This document shows, piece after piece, positions 34,094-42,868 of a stretch of 64,000 nucleotides of DNA. The stretch is taken from assembly GCA_934667845.1 (NCBI GenBank), contig CAKUMQ010000010.1, positions 1-64,000 of the forward strand. The letters run 5' to 3'. The stretch comes from an uncultured Eubacteriales bacterium (GTDB lineage: Bacteria; Bacillota; Clostridia; Oscillospirales; Acutalibacteraceae). Position 1 is the stretch's first letter, and every line of letters begins with the position of its first letter. A model generated the notes under the pieces. It was not told the origin of the DNA and ran no database searches. It saw only the letters and a program-made list of their open reading frames with translations. The translations under genes were made by a program, and so were the position numbers.

Positions 34094-34843
34094 TCAGTCT
34101 ACAGGCTCTGTATCGGGCAGCGCTTTCCACGCGTCCGTTTCGGTCAGCATATCCCGGATCGAGCGGCAGACGTCCAGAAACGCCTGCCCCTTGTCATTGT
34201 CGGCGGTAAACGTCAGCGCGATATTTTCCGCCCGGACGGTTTTAACCGCGCCGTCTGCCGTCACCGACAGGATCAGCGTCATCGACGGATCGGAGCCGAG
34301 CGTCCCGTTCTGCGGGTCATACCGGTCCGGATAGCTGTCGATGTGCAGCTGCGCGATCGCGGCATAAACCATCCGCCGCTGTGCCTCGGTCAGGCGGCAG
34401 ACGGCGCTGCTCTCCCCGGCGTCGGCGGCACGCTTTACCAGATGCCCCGTCGTGCTGTCATAGCGGCTTTCCCCGCCCACGCCGAAGGTGAGCGAAAACG
34501 CAAAGTCCTCCGGCGGCTCGGCTGTTTCCGCCTTGTTGTCGTCCGGAAACGGCGCGATCTCCTCCGCCATCTCGGGCGTACTGCGATCCGGCGGCGTTTC
34601 CGTCCTGTTCCCGTCCGGCTGCGGCGCAATTTCCCCCGTCACCCCGGCGGGCTTGCTGTCAGGCAGCGTCTCCGCCTTGTTCCCGTCCGTCTGCGCCGCC
34701 CGCAGCAGGACCGCCGTCCCCACAGCTGCCGTCAGGCACAGGGGCAGGATGCCCGCAAGCAGGCGAAGCCGCCTTTTGCGGCGGGCGGTCCTCTCCCGGC
34801 TGCGGCGGAGGATCTCCGCCTTACATTCGTCCAGATCCCTCAT
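34094..34843 (-). CDS. Probable anti-sigma factor, single-pass membrane protein
   Basis: A 249-residue protein: a basic cytosolic N-terminus (1-27), one membrane helix (28-48), a low-complexity extracytoplasmic linker with about 2.5 imperfect repeats of roughly 24 residues (units start DGNKAET, DGNRTET, DDNKAET), and a folded C-terminal domain (FAFSLTFGVGGESRYD...). Its start overlaps the sigma-factor stop by 4 bases, the usual arrangement for a cognate anti-sigma. The short cytosolic part lacks an obvious zinc-binding anti-sigma motif, so the role is inferred from position and topology. Confidence 0.65.
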   Translation of the reverse strand: MRDLDECKAEILRRSRERTARRKRRLRLLAGILPLCLTAAVGTAVLLRAAQTDGNKAETLPDSKPAGVTGEIAPQPDGNRTETPPDRSTPEMAEEIAPFPDDNKAETAEPPEDFAFSLTFGVGGESRYDSTTGHLVKRAADAGESSAVCRLTEAQRRMVYAAIAQLHIDSYPDRYDPQNGTLGSDPSMTLILSVTADGAVKTVRAENIALTFTADNDKGQAFLDVCRSIRDMLTETDAWKALPDTEPVD

Positions 34844-35388
34844 ATCAGCTGCTCACCCTCCTCCCCGAGCCGGACGCGAAGCGCCTTTTTGGCACGGTAC
34901 AGCAGATTGTCCACCTGCTTGACGGACTTTTTCATCACCCTTGCCGCCTGCGCATAGCTCATCTCTTCAAAGTAGATCAGGTGGATCACCGTGCGCATAT
35001 CCTCCGGCAGCGCCGCCACGGCGGCGCTCACCGCCCGTTTGCGCTCGTCTGCCAAGACCGCCTTTTCGAGCGCCTCCTCATCCGCCTGCTCCTGCAGCGC
35101 CGACAGCTCTGTAAAGCCGATCACCCTGCGACGCCGGAGACAGTCGAGCGCACGGCTTCGGCCGATCATGAACAGATAGGTCTTCAGCGTCACGGAAAAA
35201 TTGTAGCGATGCCTGTGCACGATGAGGTCGGAAAACGCGTCCATCGCCAGATCCTCGGCGGTGTGGACGTCATGGACATACCCCTCGATAAAAAACACCA
35301 GCCGGCGAAACAGGCTTGCCATGATCTCGTCGAAAGCGGCTTCGTCGCCGTCTAAAAACCGGCGGTAGCTGTCGGCATCATTGTCCAT
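34840..35388 (-). CDS. ECF-type RNA polymerase sigma factor
   Basis: A 182-residue extracytoplasmic-function sigma factor: sigma-2 region (FRRLVFFIEGYVHDVHTAEDLAMDAFSDLI...TYLFMIGRSRALDCLRRRR) and sigma-4 region (LPEDMRTVIHLIYFEEMSYAQAARVMKKSVKQVDNLLYRAKKAL). ATG 35388 is preceded by GGAGGGAG; the longer open frame lacks a site. First gene of the sigma/anti-sigma/serpin/HD operon, so the serpin is probably part of an envelope-stress output. Confidence 0.93.
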   Translation of the reverse strand: MDNDADSYRRFLDGDEAAFDEIMASLFRRLVFFIEGYVHDVHTAEDLAMDAFSDLIVHRHRYNFSVTLKTYLFMIGRSRALDCLRRRRVIGFTELSALQEQADEEALEKAVLADERKRAVSAAVAALPEDMRTVIHLIYFEEMSYAQAARVMKKSVKQVDNLLYRAKKALRVRLGEEGEQLI

Positions 35389-35496
35389 GGGTCTCCCTCC
35401 CCGCTCCCGGCGACCGCAGCTGATCCCCGTCATCACTTATACGCATGAGACAGCGAAACTCCTTGCCGCGGCGGCATTTTTCTTTATTCTGCCTTA

Positions 35497-35524
35497 ATTA
35501 TAACACACCCGTGCCGGTTTTCAA
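35497..35524 (-). promoter_or_regulatory. Promoter of the ECF sigma operon
   Basis: Minus strand: TTGAAA, 16-nt spacer, consensus TATAAT. This is sigma-A-like, so at least one promoter does not depend on the ECF factor. Confidence 0.72.
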
Positions 35525-35547
35525 GGGCTTCCCGGGCAAAACAGGGG

Positions 35548-35576
35548 TTGCAATGCCGCCGACAATATGGTATACT
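35548..35576 (+). promoter_or_regulatory. Promoter of guaB
   Basis: TTGCAA, 17-nt spacer, TATACT preceded by ATGG; divergent from the sigma operon promoter. Confidence 0.75.
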
Positions 35577-35600
35577 GATGGATAATTTATTTCAGGCGAT

Positions 35601-35687
35601 ACAGGCGGAGAAAAACCGGTTTTCACCTCCCAAAGGCGGATGCCGCTTTCCTTTTAAAAGCCGCCGTTCCCTGTCTGTACCGCCTGT
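35601..35687 (+). promoter_or_regulatory. Structured leader of guaB (possible cis-regulatory RNA)
   Basis: The guaB leader is about 140 bases. ACAGGCGG (35601-35608) can pair with CCGCCTGT (35680-35687), enclosing a palindrome AAAACCGGTTTT (35612-35623) and a second stem GGCGG (35635-35639) with CCGCC (35661-35665). I do not recognise a known riboswitch class, and there is no T-tract terminator. It may control translation or be unregulated. Confidence 0.35.
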
Positions 35688-35722
35688 CCACCCGACGCCG
35701 AACAGAAAGAGAGGAAATGCGT

Positions 35723-37195
35723 ATGGTCAACGTCAATGCCGGAGAAAAATTTGTCAAAGAGGGACTGACCTTCGATGATGTGCTGCTGATTCCCGCCGAA
35801 TCCGATGTGCTGCCCCGGGATGTGGATGTCTCCACCAGGCTGACAGCCACCGTGAAGCTCAATATTCCGCTGATGACCGCGGCCATGGACACCGTCACCG
35901 AAGCCCGCATGGCGATCGCCATCGCCCGTGAGGGCGGCATCGGCGTCATCCACAAGAACATGAGCATTGAAGCGCAGACGGATGAGGTCGACCGCGTCAA
36001 GCGCTCGGAAAACGGCGTCATCACCAACCCGTTTTTCCTCTCGCCGGATCATACCGTGGCGGATGCGGATGAGCTGATGGGCAAATACCGCATCTCCGGC
36101 GTGCCGGTCTGCGAAAACGGCAAGCTCGTCGGCATACTGACCAACCGCGATATGCGGTTTCTCACCGACTATACGCAGAAGATCGGCGAGGTCATGACCA
36201 AGGATAACCTCGTCACCGCGCCGGTCGGCACCACACTTGAGCAGGCGCGCGCCATTCTGGCACGCCACCGCATCGAAAAGCTCCCCATCGTGGACGAAAA
36301 CGGGATGCTGCGCGGACTCATTACCATTAAGGATATCCAGAAAGCGGTCAAATACCCGAACTCCGCCCGCGACGCCGCGGGACGGCTGCTCTGCGCCGCC
36401 GCGCTCGGCGCGACGGGCGACGTGCTCGAGCGTGCCGCCGCGCTGGCAAAAGCCGGCGTCGACGTGTTTGTGCTCGACTCCGCGCACGGTCACAGCCAGA
36501 ACTATATCCGCGCGGTGGAAAAGGTCAAGGTCGCTTTCCCGCAGGTCTCGCTGATCGCGGGCAACGTCGCCACGGGCGAAGCCACCCGCGCGCTGATCGC
36601 TGCGGGCGCGGACGCCGTCAAGGTCGGCATCGGCCCCGGCTCCATCTGCACCACCCGCGTTGTTGCCGGTATCGGCGTCCCGCAGATCACCGCCATCTAT
36701 GACGCCGCCTGCGCCGCCGCGCCCTACGGCATCCCCGTGATCGCCGACGGCGGCATCCAGTATTCCGGCGATATGGTCAAGGCGCTCGCCGCCGGTGCCA
36801 ACACCGTCATGGTCGGCTCGCTCGTCGCGGGCTGCGAGGAGTCGCCCGGCGATTCCGAGCTGTATCAGGGCCGCCAGTTCAAGGTCTACCGCGGCATGGG
36901 CAGTCTCGGCGCCATGGCCAACGGCAGCCGCGACCGCTATTTCCAGGAGAACCAGAAAAAGCTCGTTCCCGAAGGCGTCGAGGGGCGCGTACCGTATAAG
37001 GGTGCGCTGTCCGAGACGGTGTATCAGATGATGGGCGGTCTGCGCTCCGGCATGGGCTACTGCGGCTGCCGCACTATTGCGGATCTGCAGCAAAACGGCC
37101 GCTTTGTCCGCATTACCAACGCCGGTCTCAAGGAGAGCCATCCCCACGACATCTCCATCACCAAGGAAGCGCCGAACTACTCGACCGGTCACTGA
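35723..37195 (+). CDS. guaB: IMP dehydrogenase
   Basis: Oxidises IMP to XMP with NAD, the committed step of GMP synthesis. The 490-residue protein has LTFDDVLLIPAES at the N-terminus, a CBS pair inserted at about 95-205, the active-site loop VGIGPGSICTTRVVAGIGVPQ (catalytic Cys near 304), the IMP-binding IADGGIQYSGD and VMVGSLVAG, and the flap YRGMGSLGAM. ATG 35723 is chosen because GAGAGG is 8 bases away; ATG 35717 is too close. Confidence 0.97.
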   Translation: MVNVNAGEKFVKEGLTFDDVLLIPAESDVLPRDVDVSTRLTATVKLNIPLMTAAMDTVTEARMAIAIAREGGIGVIHKNMSIEAQTDEVDRVKRSENGVITNPFFLSPDHTVADADELMGKYRISGVPVCENGKLVGILTNRDMRFLTDYTQKIGEVMTKDNLVTAPVGTTLEQARAILARHRIEKLPIVDENGMLRGLITIKDIQKAVKYPNSARDAAGRLLCAAALGATGDVLERAAALAKAGVDVFVLDSAHGHSQNYIRAVEKVKVAFPQVSLIAGNVATGEATRALIAAGADAVKVGIGPGSICTTRVVAGIGVPQITAIYDAACAAAPYGIPVIADGGIQYSGDMVKALAAGANTVMVGSLVAGCEESPGDSELYQGRQFKVYRGMGSLGAMANGSRDRYFQENQKKLVPEGVEGRVPYKGALSETVYQMMGGLRSGMGYCGCRTIADLQQNGRFVRITNAGLKESHPHDISITKEAPNYSTGH

Positions 37196-37277
37196 TTTTT
37201 GCCCTGTTTCCCGGCTCATGTCCCGTCTGCGGATATGAGCCGGTCGCCTTACATTGCCCGAAAAGGAGGACGCCCGC

Positions 37278-38663
37278 ATGGAGCTGCCGCAGGAATTTCG
37301 CCGCCGGATGGAGGCGCTGCTCGGCGCGGAATATCCCGCGTTTGAAGCGGCGCTTTGCGCCCCGCTGACCGTCCGCGGTCTGCGGGTCAACACACTGAAG
37401 CTGTCCCCGGAGGCGTTTGCCGCCCGCTTCCCCGTCCCGGCAGAGCCTGTGCCGTTTTGCCGCGAGGGCTTTTCGGTCCCCGCCTCCTTTATCGCCGGGA
37501 CAGACCCGTGGCATCATGCGGGCGCCTACTATATGCAGGAGCCGTCCGCCATGTCCGCCGTGACGGTGCTGGCACCGCGCCCGGGTGAACGGGTGCTGGA
37601 CCTGTGCGCCGCGCCGGGCGGAAAATCGACGCAGATCGCTGCCGCGCAAAACGGCAGCGGGCTGCTCTGGTGCAATGAATTCGTGCGCGGGCGCGCCTCG
37701 GCGCTGATGCAGAATCTGGAGCGCTGCGGCGTGACAAACGCCGTCGTCACCTCCATGGACACCGCGCCGCTCTGCGAGCGGCTCGCGGGGCAGTTTGACG
37801 CCGTGCTGGCGGATGTGCCCTGCTCCGGCGAGGGCATGTTCCGCAAGGAGCCGGAGGCGCTCCCGCTGTGGAGCACCGACAACATCGCCCTGTGCGCTGC
37901 GCGCGGTCACGCCATTCTTGCCGCTGCCGCCAAGGCCGTGCGCCCCGGCGGACGGCTCGTCTACTCCACCTGCACCTATGCGCCGGAGGAAAACGAGGGG
38001 CAGATTTTGCGGTTTCTGCGGGAAAACCCCGACTTCACGCTTGTCCCCGCAGGCGTCGCGTTCGGCCGCCCCGCCTTCACGGCAGCGCAGCTCATCTCCC
38101 TGCTGCCGGACGCGGACGATCGCGGCGTTCCACTGCAAAACGCCCGCCGCATCCTGCCGACCGACGGCGGCGAAGGGCATTTTATCGCGCTCTTGCAGCG
38201 CAGCGGCGACGGAGCGCCCGCCTTTTCCGCGCCGGTGCGCGAAAAGGCGGACGCCAATGCCGACGCCTGCCGCGCGCTGATGGCAGACTGCTTTTTTGTG
38301 CCGCCCGCCGGTCGTCCCCGCACCGTCGGCGATACCGTGCGGCTGCTGCCCGACATGCTGCCGGACACGTCGGGACTGTATCTGCTGTTTGCCGGCGTTG
38401 CCGCCGCGACCGTCTGCCGCGGCAGGCTTGAGCCGTGCCACGGCATATTCACGGCAATGCCGCCGGACAACTGCCGCCGCGTGCTGTCCCTCACACGGGA
38501 CGACCCCCGCGCCGCCGCCTTCCTGCGCGGCGAAAGCGTGGACGCACCGTCGCTCTCCGGCTGGACTGCCGTCGCCGTGGACGGCGTCGTTACCGGCTTC
38601 GGCAAGGCGGGCGGCGGCGTGCTGAAAAACCGCTATCCCAAGGCGCTGCGTCTGCGCAGCTGA
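37278..38663 (+). CDS. RNA cytosine-C5 methyltransferase, RsmF/NOL1 family
   Basis: A 461-residue SAM-dependent methyltransferase of rRNA (or tRNA) m5C. The SAM site is VLDLCAAPGGKSTQIA near 112; the two catalytic-region cysteines lie in ADVPCSGEGMFRK and YSTCTYAPEENE. A C-terminal domain of about 170 residues with PUA-like RsmF features (LYLLFAGVAAATVCRGRLEPCHG) follows. AAAAGGAGG precedes ATG 37278; a slightly longer frame upstream has no site. A 25-base gap leads to the TetR gene, so cotranscription is likely. Confidence 0.9.
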   Translation: MELPQEFRRRMEALLGAEYPAFEAALCAPLTVRGLRVNTLKLSPEAFAARFPVPAEPVPFCREGFSVPASFIAGTDPWHHAGAYYMQEPSAMSAVTVLAPRPGERVLDLCAAPGGKSTQIAAAQNGSGLLWCNEFVRGRASALMQNLERCGVTNAVVTSMDTAPLCERLAGQFDAVLADVPCSGEGMFRKEPEALPLWSTDNIALCAARGHAILAAAAKAVRPGGRLVYSTCTYAPEENEGQILRFLRENPDFTLVPAGVAFGRPAFTAAQLISLLPDADDRGVPLQNARRILPTDGGEGHFIALLQRSGDGAPAFSAPVREKADANADACRALMADCFFVPPAGRPRTVGDTVRLLPDMLPDTSGLYLLFAGVAAATVCRGRLEPCHGIFTAMPPDNCRRVLSLTRDDPRAAAFLRGESVDAPSLSGWTAVAVDGVVTGFGKAGGGVLKNRYPKALRLRS

Positions 38664-38688
38664 ATGACTGCCGAAAGGAGCTTGCCCG

Positions 38689-39252
38689 ATGGACACCGAA
38701 CAGGAGCTGACCTCTGTGCGGGAGCAGCTGCTCAACGCCGGACTGGCGGAGCTGGAGGCGCACGGCGTCGGGGATTTTTCCCTGCGGCGTGTTGCGGCGG
38801 CATGCGACCTCTCCTGCGCCGCGCCCTACCGCCATTTCAAGGATAAGGAAACGCTGATCAACGCCGTGCTGACCCATATCCAGAGCCAGCTGCGGCTGCT
38901 GCTTGAACAGATCGCCGCCGTCTACCCGGACGACCCCCGCCGTCAGCTGACGGAAAGTTGCCTTGCCTATATCCGCTTCTGCCGGGCGACACCGCATGCC
39001 CGCGCCGTGATCGACCTCGCCGACGGCACGTTGCCGCTCGGCGATACCGTCGCCGCGCTGCTGCCGCGCTGTGCGCCGTCAGCCGCGCCCGAACGGCTGC
39101 GGGAGCAGGCACTCGTGCTGCGCTCGCTGACCTACGGCGCGGTGCGGCTGCTGGAATCCGGCGAGCTGCCCGCCGCCGATGCGGTACAGGAGCGCATCCG
39201 CGCCCGCATTCTGCGGGAGATCGACGCGCTGGATCAAGCGCCCGCCGACTGA
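38689..39252 (+). CDS. TetR-family transcriptional regulator
   Basis: A 187-residue regulator with an N-terminal HTH (GVGDFSLRRVAAACDLSCAAPYRHFKDKETLINAV) and a helical ligand-binding domain. AAAGGAG precedes the ATG. Its 3' end overlaps the convergent deacetylase gene by 19 bases. Target and ligand unknown; no adjacent efflux gene suggests a target. Confidence 0.9.
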   Translation: MDTEQELTSVREQLLNAGLAELEAHGVGDFSLRRVAAACDLSCAAPYRHFKDKETLINAVLTHIQSQLRLLLEQIAAVYPDDPRRQLTESCLAYIRFCRATPHARAVIDLADGTLPLGDTVAALLPRCAPSAAPERLREQALVLRSLTYGAVRLLESGELPAADAVQERIRARILREIDALDQAPAD

Positions 39253-40049
39253 GCAGAGAGATCGGTCAGCTTGCCGAAGCGGTAGCCCATCTCCTCAAAG
39301 CGGGTCAGCAGCTCATCCAATATCTGCGCATTGGTTGCCGAGGTGCTGTGCAGCAGGATGATCGCCCCGTTATGCACGCGCGGCAGGAGCTTCGCAAATG
39401 CCTGCTCCTTTGTCGGCTGGTTGTCTACATACCAGTCCACATAGGCAAGGCTCCAGAAATAGGTGCGGTAGCCGAGCTGCTGCGCCATCTTCAGATTCTG
39501 CTCACTGTATTTGCCCTGCGGCGGACGGTAGAGCCGCGGCATCGGCTGCCCGACCGTTTTTTCGTAAGCCTGCTCGACCGCCGTCATTTCCGCCTGAAAC
39601 GACGGCATATCGCCGATCTTGGACATATCGTAATGATGATAGGTGTGGTTGCCGACCAGATGCCCCTCCGCCGTCATGCGGCGCAGAAGCTCCGGCGCCG
39701 TCTCGATATAATGCCCCACCACAAAAAATGCCGCCGGAGCGTTATGCTTTTTCAGCGTGTCCAAGATCTGCGCCGTATAGCCGTTTTCGTATCCCGCATC
39801 AAAGGTCAGGTACAGCACCTTCTGCGTCGTATCGCCGATGTAAAACGCATCGTATGCCGCCAGCGCCTGCGCGCTGACGTTGCCTATCGGCGGCTGCCCC
39901 TCCTTTTGAAAGCTCAGCCCCCAGTTGCCGGCGGACGTCGCCGCAGTGATCGGCTCGAGCGTCAGGATCACCGCCGTCAGTGCCAGCGCCGCCAGACCCA
40001 GTGCTGCCACCACGCGGCCGGGGCGAAACCGGACTATCCATGTATGCAT
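39234..40049 (-). CDS. Polysaccharide deacetylase, PdaA-like
   Basis: A 271-residue NodB-fold deacetylase with an N-terminal signal anchor (about 10-35), so it acts outside the membrane. The five family motifs are visible: TFDAGYENGYTAQ (catalytic Asp), HTYHHYDM (metal His), RPPQGKYSEQNL, the WSLAYVDWYVD segment and ILLHSTSATNAQ. The TFDAGYENG variant is typical of PdaA-type N-acetylmuramic acid deacetylases, which make muramic lactam in spore cortex. GGGGAGGG precedes ATG 40049. Supports a spore-former. Confidence 0.9.
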   Translation of the reverse strand: MHTWIVRFRPGRVVAALGLAALALTAVILTLEPITAATSAGNWGLSFQKEGQPPIGNVSAQALAAYDAFYIGDTTQKVLYLTFDAGYENGYTAQILDTLKKHNAPAAFFVVGHYIETAPELLRRMTAEGHLVGNHTYHHYDMSKIGDMPSFQAEMTAVEQAYEKTVGQPMPRLYRPPQGKYSEQNLKMAQQLGYRTYFWSLAYVDWYVDNQPTKEQAFAKLLPRVHNGAIILLHSTSATNAQILDELLTRFEEMGYRFGKLTDLSAQSAGA

Positions 40050-40178
40050 GTTGCATCCCTCCCCTGCCACTCTATGCGCAGCCTTCCGCATTTTTCCCGA
40101 AAGCCGAAAAATTTTCCCGTCCGTGCCTAAACCGCCGGATCGGCTCCCATACTCTCCAAAAAGAAAGGATGATCCCGC

Positions 40179-40616
40179 ATGAAGATAACCGCTTTTGCCG
40201 CCGCTGCCGCGCTGTGCGCACTCACCCTGTCCGCCTGTGTCGCCGAACCGGCAGAGGAAAGCCGCGCCGACAGCGCCGCTCCCACCACTGCCGTCACCTC
40301 TGTTACGACCACGCCGACTACGACCGCCGCCGTCTATCCGACGGTCGGCTACTGCGTGGCGGACCCGTCCATGTACGTCCGCAGCCAGCCCGCGCCGTAT
40401 GCGGAGGTCATCGGCGGTCTTGCCTACGGCGAGGAGGTCTCCATCGTCGGCAAGGAGGGCGACTGGTACAAGATCGCGTTTAAAGACGATTTCGCCTATG
40501 TGAGCGCCCAGTATATCCTCGGCGAGCTGCCCGCCCCCACCGCCGACCCGGCAGCCACGGCCGGAACAACCGCGGAGACCTCTGCCGCCCCCACCGAAAC
40601 GACTGCGGCGGACTGA
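40179..40616 (+). CDS. SH3b-domain lipoprotein
   Basis: A 145-residue secreted protein: a signal peptide with lipobox LSAC (Cys near 20), a Thr/Ala-rich linker, one bacterial SH3 domain (about 58-113: YVRSQPAPYAEVIGGLAYGEEVSIVGKEGDWYKI) and a second low-complexity Thr-rich tail. SH3b domains bind cell-wall peptides. AAAGGATG precedes the ATG. Likely a wall-associated accessory protein. Confidence 0.85.
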   Translation: MKITAFAAAAALCALTLSACVAEPAEESRADSAAPTTAVTSVTTTPTTTAAVYPTVGYCVADPSMYVRSQPAPYAEVIGGLAYGEEVSIVGKEGDWYKIAFKDDFAYVSAQYILGELPAPTADPAATAGTTAETSAAPTETTAAD

Positions 40617-40635
40617 TTCCCTGCCCGATTTACGG

Positions 40636-40663
40636 CGCCTGCGTCAAGCAGGCGTCTTTTTTT
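40636..40663 (+). terminator. Terminator after the SH3b lipoprotein
   Basis: A 7-bp stem (CGCCTGC/GCAGGCG), loop GTCAA, followed by TC and seven T. Confidence 0.85.
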
Positions 40664-40723
40664 GCCCCTTTTTGCATAGGATGGCACACAAAGATAACCT
40701 ATCGGAAAGGATGCGATCCTGCT

Positions 40724-42007
40724 ATGACGATCCATGTGGTCTCGCCCGGCGATACGCTGACCTCGGTCGCGGGGGCGGCGGGAATATCGGTGGAAAAACT
40801 CGCCGCCGACAACGGTCTTGCCCCGACGGCGGCGCTTGCCGTCGGTCAGGCGCTGCTGATCCTCGTTCCCGCAGAAAGCTACACCGTCCGCGCGGGCGAC
40901 ACGCTCGCCGCCATTTCCCGCCAGACCGGCGTATCGTTAAATGAGCTGTGGCAGAACAACCCGCAGCTAAACGGCGGCACCGACCTGCGCCCCGGCGACG
41001 TGCTCGCCGTCCGCTATCCCGACCCGCCGCAGGAGGCGCTGACGGTCAGCGGCTACGCCTACCCCTTTATCGACCGCACGCTTCTGCGCCGCACACTGCC
41101 CTATCTGACCTGGCTGACCGTGTTCACCTACGGCTTTACGCCGGAGGGCGAGCTGATCCAGCCGGACGACGCCGAGATCGTGGCGATCGCGCGGGAATAC
41201 GGCGTCGCGCCGGTGCTGCTGCTCTCGACGCTGACGGACGAGGGGACGTTCAGCAACGAGCTGGCGTCCGCGCTGCTGCGTGACCCCGCTTTGCAGGATC
41301 AGCTGCTAACCCGCCTCCTCGCGGTCATGCTCGAAAAGGGCTACCGCGGCATGGACATCGACTTTGAATATGTGCTGCCGCAGGACGCCGACGCCTACGC
41401 CCGCTTTGTGCAGACCGCCGCCGACCGTCTGCGGGACGCGGGATATTTCACCGTCGTGTCGCTCGCGCCGAAAACCAGTGCCGATCAGCCGGGGCTGCTC
41501 TATGAGGCGCATGACTATGCGGCGCTCGGCGCTGCCGCTGACTACGCCTTTCTGATGACCTACGAATGGGGCTACACCTACGGCCCCGCCATGGCGATCG
41601 CGCCGCTCAACAAGGTCGAACAGGTGCTGTCCTACGCCGTCACCGCAGTCGCGCCCGACAAGCTGCTGATGGGCATCCCGAACTACGCCTATGATTTCAC
41701 GCTCCCCTTTGTCGCAGGTGAATCGCGCGCCCGCTCGCTCGGCAATCTTGCCGCCGCGGAGTTGGCCGTCGAAAAAGGGGCGGATATCCTGTTTGACCCG
41801 GTCGCCAAGGCGCCGTTTTTCCGCTATACGGGCGAGGACGGCGCGGTTCACGAGGTGTGGTTTGAGGACGCCCGCAGCGTCGACGCCTCGCTGTCCCTGC
41901 TGCGCCGGTTCGTCCTCACCGGCGCGGGCTACTGGAACATCATGCGCTGGTTCCCGCAGAACTGGCTCATTTTAAGCCGCAGATTCCGGATTTTAAAGAC
42001 ATTTTAA
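40724..42007 (+). CDS. LysM-GH18 spore peptidoglycan hydrolase (SleL/YaaH-like)
   Basis: A 427-residue protein: two LysM repeats (about 1-48 and 50-97) and a glycoside hydrolase 18 barrel with catalytic motif GYRGMDIDFEYV near 205-216. There is no signal peptide, as is usual for SleL/YaaH, which are loaded onto the spore by the mother cell and cut cortex peptidoglycan (N-acetylglucosaminidase) during germination. AAAGGATG lies about 10 bases before ATG 40724. The C-terminus WNIMRWFPQNWL matches the family end. Confidence 0.9.
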   Translation: MTIHVVSPGDTLTSVAGAAGISVEKLAADNGLAPTAALAVGQALLILVPAESYTVRAGDTLAAISRQTGVSLNELWQNNPQLNGGTDLRPGDVLAVRYPDPPQEALTVSGYAYPFIDRTLLRRTLPYLTWLTVFTYGFTPEGELIQPDDAEIVAIAREYGVAPVLLLSTLTDEGTFSNELASALLRDPALQDQLLTRLLAVMLEKGYRGMDIDFEYVLPQDADAYARFVQTAADRLRDAGYFTVVSLAPKTSADQPGLLYEAHDYAALGAAADYAFLMTYEWGYTYGPAMAIAPLNKVEQVLSYAVTAVAPDKLLMGIPNYAYDFTLPFVAGESRARSLGNLAAAELAVEKGADILFDPVAKAPFFRYTGEDGAVHEVWFEDARSVDASLSLLRRFVLTGAGYWNIMRWFPQNWLILSRRFRILKTF

Positions 42008-42028
42008 GACATTTTTTCGGAAAACCGG

Positions 42029-42057
42029 TTGCATTTTCCACCTCTGTTTGCTAGAAT
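42029..42057 (+). promoter_or_regulatory. Promoter of the 42.1 kb membrane-anchored protein gene
   Basis: TTGCAT, 17-nt spacer, TAGAAT; 35 bases before the start codon. Confidence 0.65.
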
Positions 42058-42091
42058 ACAAGGGACAAAAAACAGGCAGGAGGCACAAACC

Positions 42092-42799
42092 ATGGCATCC
42101 TATGTCCAGCTTGGGCAGAGCGGCAAGGTCTATCGCGATCCGCCGCAGAAAAAGCCCCCGAAAAAGAAAAAAAGCAACACGCAGTTTGCGTATATCCTGA
42201 TCGCCCTCATTCTCGTGCTCGGCATCGGCGCCATGGCGGGAACCATGATCTGGCTCACCTCCGGCGGCACCGCACCGGCAAACAGCGAACTGTCCATTGA
42301 CGTGCGCCCGTCCGGTACCCACACCACCGCCGCCCGTCCGCAGGTGCCCGACCGCTCCGACGGCGGCGCCGCACCGGCAGACAGCAGCAGCCAGGCCGCG
42401 CCGCGCACCACCTCTGCCCCCATCGTGCACTACGTCAAGGGTACCAGCGGCTCCTTTGCGGGCAGCGACGATTACAAGGTCAAGCTGATCGCGGAATACG
42501 GGCTGGTCAAGGCGGACGACGGCAGCGAAAAGCTCAATTTGCGGGTATATCTGCAGTCATTCTCCCTCGCGCTCGGCGAAAGCCGCGGCACGATCACGGC
42601 AAACGGCAAAAACATCGCTTTCCGCACCGACAAGCTCACGCTCGACCAGAACAGCCGGCAAAAAACGCTGCTGACCGAGCAGCTGCTCGACATCACCCAA
42701 AAGGAGATCACGGTGGACATCAGCTGGCACATGGGCATCACCTATTCCGGCGTTTCCGTCGACGATCTGACCGTCTCCGGTGTCATCACCCTGCCCTGA
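42092..42799 (+). CDS. Membrane-anchored hypothetical protein
   Basis: A 235-residue protein of unrecognised family: a Lys/Pro-rich cytosolic tail (PPQKKPPKKKKSN), one membrane helix (about 32-55), an Ala/Ser/Thr-rich linker and an extracytoplasmic beta-rich domain (about 110-235) that resembles immunoglobulin-like DUF4352-type domains. The protein at 52965-53675 has the same architecture. CAGGAGG precedes ATG 42092. Confidence 0.72.
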   Translation: MASYVQLGQSGKVYRDPPQKKPPKKKKSNTQFAYILIALILVLGIGAMAGTMIWLTSGGTAPANSELSIDVRPSGTHTTAARPQVPDRSDGGAAPADSSSQAAPRTTSAPIVHYVKGTSGSFAGSDDYKVKLIAEYGLVKADDGSEKLNLRVYLQSFSLALGESRGTITANGKNIAFRTDKLTLDQNSRQKTLLTEQLLDITQKEITVDISWHMGITYSGVSVDDLTVSGVITLP

Positions 42800-42817
42800 G
42801 CCGATCCACACACAAAA

Positions 42818-42859
42818 ATACGCCTCCGCACCCGATTGATTTCGGGCGCGGGGGCGTAT
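42818..42859. terminator. Terminator between convergent genes
   Basis: An 18-bp stem with one mismatch (ATACGCCTCCGC arm), then CGTTTTGTTTT. It ends 10 bases from the stop of the convergent acyltransferase gene. Confidence 0.85.
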
Positions 42860-42868
42860 CGTTTTGTT

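Noticed and set aside
32279..34957. Very long plus-strand frame across the serpin/anti-sigma genes
   Set aside because: Shadow frame, Arg/His rich, contradicts the minus-strand operon with overlapping starts and stops.
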